Notes under the pieces: generated by a model | Databases searched by the model: none | What the model was told of the DNA's origin: nothing | What the model saw: the letters and a program-made list of their open reading frames with translations, nothing else | Part shown: piece by piece, positions 55,803 through 64,000 of the stretch | Layout: each line of letters opens with the position of its first letter | How positions within the stretch are numbered: the stretch's first letter is position 1 | Assembly: GCF_907165205.1 (NCBI RefSeq) | Contig: NC_058198.1 | Coordinates: 17,151,001 to 17,215,000, forward strand | Direction: 5' to 3' | Length of the DNA stretch: 64,000 bases | From: Coccinella septempunctata | Taxonomy: Eukaryota > Arthropoda > Insecta > Coleoptera > Coccinellidae | Program-made: the position numbers and the translations under genes

Positions 55803-58800
55803 GTCTGGCCTGCCTGGCAGCTATCTGGTTGATGGCCTGCCAGGTAGCCATCGTAACGACGTAGACGGTGCAGCCAGCCACGCCTGCTGTCCGCAGTCCC
55901 ATTCCTTCTTCCTCTCTCTTTCACATCCTTCATAGGGGTGCTCTTTCTGCTCTCATTTCTCTACCCCTCACCCAAACCGAGAAAGGGGAGCACAAACCCA
56001 TGGAAATGGTGATTACGAGAAGCCTCGGAAACAAGTCGCTGCCTGGGGATCGTCAGGGCATGTCTGGAGCCGGCGCTGGACATGACAGCATGCGGGACGT
56101 CGGTGGCAGGATGTTGAGGAAGCGGGCTCCTGCTGCAAAACAAGCTACAGCTCCAAAGCAACAACAGCAACCAACGAGTCCAATTCAATTGCCGACTCGA
56201 ACCGCTGAAGGTGCTGCGCAGGATATTCAGCCAGTGCTCACCCAAGCGGGGTTAGTGAGAAAGCGCATGAAGTGGACAACGTCCATGAATGAAACTATTG
56301 TGCGCATATATAACTCCATCACGGGACTAGGGCAGAACACGAACAACTATAGAAAAAGGCTCCATGAGGAATTCTGCATTGCCTACCCAAATGTCAATGT
56401 CACTGAACAACGAGTGGCAGACCAGTACCGCGTAATTCTGAGAAATGAACTAGTACCAACGGCCCGAATCGACGCAATTAAACGAGAACTTCAGCGTCCG
56501 CTAGCAATGGAGAATAACACCAACACCTCTGATGAAGTTCACATACCTGGGCAACAACACCCAGAAGACATTGATACTGAAAGTCCTTCTTGCAAAGCAA
56601 ATGAGCCTGAACACCAGGACGATAGGGAAGAGCTCCACCGACAAGTTGACTCTGACATGAGGAGATACTTTGCCGAACTGGAAGGAACAGATCCTCTTCA
56701 TCGAGTAGCACCTCCACGACTCAATACATCCAAAAAACTGTCACTTATAATCGACATCTTGAATAAGGACGTTTTACCTGAATACCTACAGAACGGAAGT
56801 TCATTGGAATATCTGCATCTAGTTTTTCACTGTGCAGCGCTGACGACAGCGAAAACCATGGGGGCAAAAATTCGCCGAACGAAAAACGATGGTCCAAAAT
56901 TACACAAATTACACGCGCCAGCATGGCAGAAACGTCTTCAACACAAAACAGAAAGGCTAAGAAGAGACATTGGACGACTGACGGAGTACTTGAACGGAAA
57001 TCGAGGAAGAAAGGTTGTGAAAGCTGCCAAAAAGATCATGGATAGAAACAGGACACACACAGAACGAGAGACGGAGAATGCTACAGCTCACCATTGCCTC
57101 GACACTTTGAAGCAAAAATTAAGTCTGTATGCAGAACGCTTGAGGAGATATAAAAGCAATTATAGCCGGAAAAGAGACAATAATTCATTCGAAAAGTCGG
57201 AAGAATCTTTCTACCGGTCACTCACATCGTCGGATGGAGAAAATGGAAAGTTACCACCAAAGGAAGCCATTGAACAATTCTGGACCGAACAATTATCAAC
57301 AAAACCTCAGTTCAATGGAGATACCGGATGGATTGAAGATGAAAAATCTGAAGCTATAAAATATGAGACGATGCAGCATGACATGATCACGATTGAAGAA
57401 GTAAAATCAGCTCTCAGAGGACTGCACAACTGGAAAGCACCTGGGCCTGATGGATTACAGAACTTCTGGATCAAGAAACTTTGGATCATGCATGACAAAT
57501 TGACCTCCGCAATAAATGATGTCATTGAAAATCCTGAAAGAATGCCAGTATTCCTTACACATGGCACAACATACCTGTTACCTAAAGACCAAAGGAATAC
57601 AGAAGACCCATCCAAGTACCGACCGATCACATGTCTTCCAACGATGTACAAATTAATCACATCGTGCATATCGAACCGAATTCACAACCATTGCGAAAGA
57701 AATAACATCATCGCCATGCAACAGGAAGGATGCACCAAAGACAGCCGAGGGTGCAAAGAACAACTAATAATAGATTCAGTTATCTGCAATCAAGCGTTCT
57801 CCAAGCGAAGGAATCTTTACGCTGCCTACATAGACTACAAAAAAGCATTCGATTCTATACCTCACGAATGACGATCTTGAAGATTTACAAGGTGGATCCC
57901 AATATTGTTAAGTTCCTGAAAAACGCCATGTCAACCTGGCGTACTAGTCTTCAAATAAAAGCAGCAGATTGCTCCATTACAACAGGACCTATTCCAATAA
58001 GACGCGGAATTTTCCAAGGAGACTCGCTGAGCCCTCTGTGGTTCTGCATGGCCCTGAATCCCTTGTCTCATAGATTGAATTCTACGGACTACGGATTTTC
58101 CATCAAGAGCGGCAGTAGAACTATGATGAAACTGAATCATCTCCTTTACATGGACGACTTGAAACTCTTCGCATCTACCAAAAAACAAATGCAACTGATG
58201 CTGAAAATGGTGGAAGGATTCTCGGAAGACATCAAAATGAAGGTTGGACTTGAAAAATGTCGACTGCTTAACATAACGAGAGGGAAAATAGAAGATGGTT
58301 CGTTCAAACTCAAGGAAGGTGCAGAAATTGAAGCATTAAAGGAAGGAGACACATACAAGTATCTAGGCATAAAACAGGCAAGAAAAATCAATCAGACTCA
58401 GATGAAGAAAGAATTAGCGGAGGAGTTCACCCGAAGATTGAGGAGGATAATGAGAACTGGTCTTAACAGCAAGAATCTGATAAAAGCGATTAACACCTAC
58501 GCTTGCTCGGCGCTGAGCTATTCATTTGGTATTATCTCTTGGACGACCACCGATTTAGCAGCTTTACAGAGAAGAATAAGGACGATGCTGACTAAACACA
58601 ATAAACATCACCCAAAAAGCTCAATAGAACGGACCGAGCTGCCACGACATCTTGGGGGTAGAGGAATTGTTGATTTGTCCAACCGTATGTCCCAGGAAAT
58701 TGAAGGACTTCGAAAATATTTCTTGAGCAAGGCAGCTTCGTCAGAACTCCATCGAGTAGTTTGTGTTGCTGATAGTTCTACACTATTAAAGCTACAACAG

Positions 58801-59840
58801 GATCACTTGGAAACAGTCGAACACTCTGCAGAAAGTAAAATGCAGAAACTGATTGGCAAACCTTTGCATGGGAGGCACCAGAACGAGGTCAACCATGATT
58901 ACTTCGACATATCTGCGTCGAACTTCTGGTTGACTTCCGGAAGGTTGTTTCCTGAAACAGAGGGCTTCATGCTCGCCATCCAGGATCAGGTGATTCCAAC
59001 AAGAAATTACATGAAGTACATCGCCAAGGATGCCTCAGTGGCGAACGATAGCTGTCGTTATGGCTGTGAGACACATAAAACTATCCAGCACATCACCGGG
59101 GGATGTCAGAAGTTCGCGGGCACGGAGTACAAAAATAGACATGATGCTGTTGCCAAGATTCTTCACCAAGAATTGGCACTAAAACACCTTCTAACTTCGA
59201 AAAAGGTTCCTTATTACAATTACCATCCGGATGCTGTGCTGGAAAACGACCATCACAAGCTCTACTGGGATCGCACGGTTCTCACAGACCGAAAAATAAC
59301 CCACAATAGACCAGACCTCGTATTGCTCAATAAGGATGAGGACAGAGCACTATTCATCGACGTGGCAATTCCAAATAATAACAATCTTCTAGATAGGCAC
59401 ACTGAAAAAATTTCAAAATACAGAGATCTCGAGGAACAGACCAGAAGACAGTGGAAGCTGAAAGATATCAAGACCATCCCTATTGTCATTTCATCTACAG
59501 GCCTGATACCGAAGAAACTACTAGAGAACTTGAGGAAACTTCAGTTGGACGAAAATATCTATAGAGTCATGCAGAAGGCGGTACTGCTCGGAACGGCGAG
59601 AACTGTACGCAAGTACATGGGGAATGCAGAGGAACACCGTCTGCGCCGACAGGAAGTGCGGGTGGAGCAGGAATCCAGCCTACAGCAGGGAGGCGAGGAG
59701 CGACCCGGACCCGACCACCACCACGAGCCCGACAACCTGGAAAGGGCTCCAACAGAGCTTAATCCTTTTGATATCTGAGATATCTGGGATAAGTGAATTT
59801 TCCTCTGGAAAGGAGTGTGAAAGCCGCAAGGCTAAAGTCA
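55803..59840 (+). mobile_element. R4/Dong element 3, complete ends, frameshifted
   Basis: 4038 bp from gtctggcctgcc to gctaaagtca, bordered by (TAA)n on both sides (59841-59850 on the right). Its 5' flank is the inverted equivalent of the flank of element 2, including the shared variant aaaacttttcgg, so the two are copies of one insertion. Confidence 0.95.
56000..59778 (+). pseudogene. R4/Dong polyprotein with 8-bp deletion
   Basis: The ATG at 56000 opens a frame matching element 2 through motif A (YIDYKKAFDSIPHE) and ends at a TGA at 57869-57871. Eight bases (ggctcttg or equivalent) are missing there compared with element 2. The rest (motif B GIFQGDSLSPLWF, motif C LYMDDLKLFA, CCHC, endonuclease core RPDLVLLNKDEDRALFIDVA) continues in another frame to a stop at 59776-59778. 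Without the deletion the product would be near normal length. Replacements relative to element 2 are denser in the last third than in the first. Confidence 0.9.
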
Positions 59841-60028
59841 TAATAATAAAGGTCTTTATTCAATTTCATGAATTAGAAATAATCAATCAAATACAATATG
59901 AGGTAAAAAGAAATTGAAAAGGCGAGATCCAGTACGCTTCATCCAGCGCACTGTTCGATCTACTCCCTCGATTCATTGCTTCCAATTGAGGCAAAAAAGT
60001 GTAACAACATATAGCTCATAACAATTTG
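59841..60028. other. Short unassigned stretch right of R4 element 3
   Basis: Begins with (TAA)3 and then about 180 bp of non-array sequence with no gene seen. The array does not resume here, so the far side of this R4 copy is different from that of element 2. Confidence 0.5.
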
Positions 60029-61633
60029 TAACGGTTTCAAATACCATCAATAAATACGGTACGAATTGAATTTGCAGGTTATGTCGATGTGGGGCGATCG
60101 GCCTACTGTCATTTCACCGCTACCGGTCAAGTGGGGTTAGTTAGATCTTGACGTTTTAGTTTAGTTTTCCGTGCTCACAGAATTTTGAAGGTTAGACAGC
60201 GTCAGATGAGTTTTCTATGTGATTAGCCATTTTGTAAGTTTGGAGGTATCCATCAGGAATTTCTGGAGTTTTCGATAATTAAAATCGTTCATTTGTGGGA
60301 TTAATCTTCGGATATCTGTGTGATCTCCTGCCGAACTGGTTTATTTGGATTCTATATTGGCGTATCTCCTTAAGGAGGATTGATCGAGAGTTTTCTTCGC
60401 TGTGTCACGTGAAGTTTTTCTTCATAAAGGTATGTTCGTCGTACGTTGTTCGGCAAATTCCTTATTGTGTGTTATTTTCTCTCCATTACCAGCTATTGCC
60501 GTGAAATTCGTTGATTGGAAGCATTAGTTGAGAGCATCCTACGTTGATTGTGATAGAACCGAGGTTCTGGTTGTCTAATTGCATATTCGAGCTTGGAAAG
60601 ATTTGGTCGATTCACGTTAGATTTGAATAGTTCCCCCCGAAGAACTGGGTATGTATAAAGCCATCTTTTGTGATACAATGTTTGTCACTCATTCTTCCTT
60701 ATATGGTGAGGATTAAGTTCTTACGTGCTTTCGTATCGACAGGGTCCTAGTGTAGGGAGACATCTCCTAGTGTAGGAAGGCATATCCTAGTGTAGGGAGA
60801 CATATACTAGTGTAGGGAGACATATCGTAGTATAAAGAGGAAGTCCCTGAAATCATCGTGTAGGGAAGAAGTCCTATAAATCCTAGTATAGTCACAGTCC
60901 GAGTCGAGCCTTCTAGAACTACTCGTGAAATCCAGTCCAATTGGAGCTGTTACAACAGAAACCTTGTAGAATTTCATAACGAAGAGACCATCTTCCCCAT
61001 TCAGGAGCGGAGAGAGCACTCTCAGGACACGCAAGTGTATTATAGAAGTTGAATATCGTATTATATTGTTGCTTTCCTTAACGACAACGGTTTATATTGT
61101 AAAACCTTAATGTATTGCTATTATTATCACATTCTATTGCTTGTGGAGTGAGATATAGATTAATTTAGTTAGAGCATGTCACTCTGGTGACGTTGATAAT
61201 TCTGTGCAGTTAAATTGAACGTTAATTAGTGTTACTGGTACATTTGGGAGTTCTGAAGAACTTCGCGCTGCGCCTGAGCTCAAGCGACGCGATTTCGGTT
61301 GATTTTATAAAGGCCATCCCTTTTGAAGTATTACAATTATTATTAGACACCACACACCCTCCTTGGCGTTCAATACCACTATAGCCATACAAGTAGGCCC
61401 GTGTATTTTCTTTGCTGCCTGAATAAACCGTTCTTCAGTACAACTCTTTTGGTTGATTTGGGGTTGTTGCTGTTCCTAAGGGTATTTACTGGGGAAATAA
61501 ATCTACCTGGCGCCCTACTTCTCTTTTGTCGGTTCCTTACATTGAACCCACCCCATCTTCACTGAGTGAGCCGTGGATACCCTCGCTTGGCAGCCCGGGT
61601 ATTTCTTGCATTTCGGTGTGACGAAAGGTCTCA
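60029..61633 (+). repeat. Candidate 5' LTR (ends uncertain)
   Basis: A possible start is TGTAACGG at 60029. Two ends are possible: TTACA at 61541, which is inverted to the TGTAA start, or tctca at 61633, 3 nt before the primer site. AATAAA signals occur at 61422-61427 and 61496-61501, fitting an R region. The partner LTR is outside the window, so limits cannot be proven. Confidence 0.35.
60746..60838 (+). repeat. 20-bp minisatellite, about five copies
   Basis: cctagtgtagggagacatct-type repeats start at 60746, 60766, 60786, 60806 and 60826 in exact 20-bp register, decaying at the right end. They lie inside the candidate LTR or leader. Confidence 0.85.
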
Positions 61634-61636
61634 AAT

Positions 61637-61654
61637 TGGCGCCCAACGTGGGGC
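61637..61654 (+). promoter_or_regulatory. Primer binding site, lysine tRNA
   Basis: TGGCGCCCAACGTGGGGC, the 18-nt site complementary to tRNA-Lys(1,2) known from visna-type lentiviruses and many Gypsy elements. It marks the plus-strand orientation of the element. Confidence 0.85.
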
Positions 61655-61781
61655 CTACAATCAATAACTTCGTGACTTGTCGTGGTGATTATTTTAGTTT
61701 TGTTGCTTCTTCTTCTTTCAGATACAGTTCTTCCGCGTTGTGAGGTTAGGTATAGTAATTTTGTTGAGTATCGATTTAAGT

Positions 61782-63093
61782 ATGGAGGGCCGTATGGATG
61801 TAGGTCGTCTTGATAAAGATGAGTTAGGGTATGAGTTGGCAATTAGAGGCGTAGACGATGTAACTACGGTTGTCGAGGTGAGGAAAAGTCTTCGGGGCTA
61901 TTTAAGGTTAGAACGATCGGGAATTGAAACCAAATACCCACCGTATCCATTTAAGTTCGCCGATGACTCGGGAGTAATCGGAGGTACGATATCGGTCCTT
62001 CAAAGAGAGGTATCAGAATTTTCGGGTGATGAGAGGAGTTCATCTTTCTCAAACTGTCTTCTCGTTTTGTGCATTTATTTAAGCGGGCTGAACGTTCTCA
62101 AGCACTCTCTGAGACGGAACAAGTTCTCAGGTCGGGATATTTGGCGCAGATTATTGGGCTAGAGTCGGAGTTACGTGCGCGCGCCAGGAAATATCGAAGA
62201 TTTTCGTTGCAGGCACAAACCCCTTTGGAGTTGAGCACTTTGATGGCCTCGGTTGATGCATCGGATTCAGCTTCGGAATCTGGGTCGGATGTTGATATAG
62301 ATAGTGACATCGCTCACCAATCCGCGGCTCCGGTTGCCGTCCATAATTGTAGGGCCCCTTCTGTATCGGTGGCTAAGTGGAGTATCACTAAATTCAGTGG
62401 GAATAATGATAGGTGCTCTCTGAGCTCCTTCCTAGAAAATGTGGAGGAATTGTGCATTTAACGGAACGTTACTAAAGAGCAGTTGTTTTCGTCTGCTAGC
62501 GATCTTTTTGAAGGTAAGGCTCTTATCTGGTTCAGATCGGTTCGGGCCACCGTATCAACCTGGTCTCAATTAGTGGAGGAATTACGGAAACAGTTTTTAC
62601 CCCCCAATTATAACGAGAAACTTTTCGATGAAATTAAGCGCCGAACTCAAGGTCCTGACGAGAACATAGGTTTGTACCTTGCCATGATGGATAACCTGTT
62701 CAAGCGCCTCACTGTCCCTGTTAATGACGATGTCCGACTGAAGATCCTTCTCCGTAATCTTTCCCCTTGCTATCAGAGTCAGATAGGTTTGACCAACATA
62801 ACCTCAATCTCGCAACTTCTGGATATCGGAAGACAACTGGAGGCTCGCAAAGAGTCAATTGAATCATATGTCCCCCCTCCACGAAATAGAAGCTCTTTGG
62901 TAGAGCCAGATCTGGCTTACGTATATGCCGAAACCCCCTCCTCCTCTTCTCCTCAGGTGAATGCAGTTTTGACCTGTTGGAATTGCCGGCAGCCTGGTCA
63001 TGCCGCTCGGCGAGGAAGAAGTATTGCTTCCGCTGCGGTCGTCCAGATTTCACTGTTCGGACTTGTCCGGGGTGTAAGCCGTCGGAAAACTGA
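61782..63093 (+). pseudogene. Gag of second Gypsy family, broken
   Basis: The ATG at 61782 starts a frame (MEGRMDVGRLDKDELGYELA) that is shifted near 62050. The next frame carries the capsid-like part (WSITKFSGNNDRCSLSSFLE, WSQLVEELRKQFLPPNYNE, DENIGLYLAMMDNLF). It has an in-frame TAA at 62459-62461. A first zinc knuckle CWNCRQPGHAAR is followed by a second shift near 63008 and the second knuckle CFRCGRPDFTVRTCPGC. The gag stop TGA is at 63091-63093. Two shifts and one nonsense change make it inactive. Confidence 0.8.
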
Positions 63094-64000
63094 TGGGGAA
63101 GACCTCTCATGGCAGTACGTGTGCCTTCCCTCAATCGACTGCCAGTGTTCGTTTGCCTCGACGTCAGAAAGCCATCCTAGATTATGTGTTGGCGCATGCG
63201 CATAATGATGAACGTCCATATTTGTCTGTTTCGGTTCTTGATGTTGAATTCTTAGGTTTATTAGATTCGGGTGCTTCGAGCACGATTATAGGAGGTCCAG
63301 GATGGGATATATTGAAAAAGTTGAAGCTTAAGATCAATTCTGATAATGTTGCTTCTTGTAGGGTCGCTAATGGTCAAAGTTGTCCAAGTATCGGTTCGGT
63401 TGATCTGCCAATTAAGCTTGAGAATCGGGTTAGGATGATTTCAGCCTTGGTGGTTCCAGATTTGCCGCACACCTTGATTTTGGGCGTTGATTTCTGGAGG
63501 AAGTTTGGTATCGTACCGGATCTTCATGGAGGGAACTGGGTCTTCCGGCGTGATGCTGATGTGTCTGTGGGTGCAATTGCCTCGGAGGAACATCTGACGC
63601 CCGACCAGACCAGAATTTTGAATAAGGTTGTGCAGGAGGCTTTCAGGGACATGGGTGACGAGTTGGGGTGTACTAATTTGGTGGAGCATGAGATAAAAAC
63701 TTCTTGTCGTCCCATCAAACAGAGGTATTATCCGGTTAGTCCGGTGATGCAGGGTCATATTGATGCTGAGTTGGATAAATTGCTCGAGCAAGGTATTGTC
63801 GAGCCCTCGACCAGCCCCTGGTCATCTCCCATTCTTCTCGTGAAAAAGAAGGATGGCTCGTACCGGTTCTGCGTCGATTACCGGAAACTAAATGCGGTTA
63901 CGGAAAAAGATGCGTATCCCCTCCCCTATATAAATGCCACTTTGGATCGACTTCGCAATGCCAAGTTCCTATCGTCAATGGACATCAAGTCGGCATATTT
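63093..64000 (+). CDS. Pol (protease + reverse transcriptase start) of second Gypsy family, partial
   Basis: My own reading; the frame is open from 63078 and the first ATG is at 63093, overlapping the gag TGA as TGATG. Protease with LLDSGASSTIIGG near residue 57. Linker with LTPDQTRILNKVV. Reverse transcriptase entry: IKQRYYPVSPVMQ, LDKLLEQGIVEPSTSPWSSP, ILLVKKKDGSYRFCVDYRKL near 259, and the beginning of motif A (SMDIKSAYF) at the window edge. No stop in about 300 codons. Catalytic YVDD-type motif, RNase H and integrase lie beyond 64000. Confidence 0.85.
   Translation, partial: MGKTSHGSTCAFPQSTASVRLPRRQKAILDYVLAHAHNDERPYLSVSVLDVEFLGLLDSGASSTIIGGPGWDILKKLKLKINSDNVASCRVANGQSCPSIGSVDLPIKLENRVRMISALVVPDLPHTLILGVDFWRKFGIVPDLHGGNWVFRRDADVSVGAIASEEHLTPDQTRILNKVVQEAFRDMGDELGCTNLVEHEIKTSCRPIKQRYYPVSPVMQGHIDAELDKLLEQGIVEPSTSPWSSPILLVKKKDGSYRFCVDYRKLNAVTEKDAYPLPYINATLDRLRNAKFLSSMDIKSAY

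Larger units (their letters stand above)
60029..64000 (+). mobile_element. Second Gypsy-type family, decayed, runs off right edge
   Basis: A candidate 5' LTR, a lysine-tRNA primer site, a broken gag and an open pol that continues past the window. It shares no sequence with the proline-primed Gypsy copies and has a different protease (LDSGASSTII), so it is a separate lineage. Confidence 0.8.

Overview
The window looks like repeat-dense heterochromatin of an AT-rich arthropod genome, most likely an insect. I recognise no host single-copy gene, tRNA, rRNA or CRISPR array. The arthropod assignment rests on an R4/Dong-type retrotransposon family sitting in (TAA)n microsatellites, insect-style CR1/Daphne, RTE-like and Gypsy elements, and TATA plus TCAGT (arthropod initiator) core promoters. 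The species cannot be told from the sequence.

The framework is an array of about ten copies of one unit (roughly 3.9-4.35 kb when complete). Each full unit has a leader segment with a (TTTA)n microsatellite, a G-rich stretch, a TATA box and an initiator; a single open frame for an unrecognised, very basic 133-residue protein (nine copies); a block of tandem hairpins (period about 178 bp); and about 1.35 kb with nothing recognisable. Units run forward from about 776 to 44288. The array then flips: after a 24-bp filler at 44289-44312 the remaining units run in reverse to about 55774.

Transposons interrupt the units. From left to right they are: a CR1/Daphne-like fragment (1-778); an R4 tail fragment (7203-7656) followed by a reversed CR1/Daphne-like element (7657-9441) and a palindromic 30-bp minisatellite (10838-11014); a complete but internally deleted Gypsy element with two 828-bp LTRs (12159-17591); two R4/Dong elements head to tail, the first 3'-truncated (30485-32954) and the second full length with an intact frame (32965-37012); a 5'-truncated CR1/L2-type element (40535-43244); a second copy of the same Gypsy insertion in inverted orientation (45569-50029); a full-length RTE-like element with an intact 1080-codon frame and a 13-bp target duplication (50387-54072); and a third R4/Dong element with a frameshift (55803-59840).

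After the array (59841-64000) comes a different, decayed Gypsy-type element with a lysine-tRNA primer site. Its pol frame runs off the right edge.

The units and elements are linked by history rather than by pathway. The array was amplified, invaded, and partly duplicated in inverted orientation, carrying at least one Gypsy and one R4 insertion along. The most novel item is the unit itself: a promoter-bearing, multi-copy gene for an unknown basic protein that keeps its frame in all nine copies while the surrounding DNA gains and loses bases.
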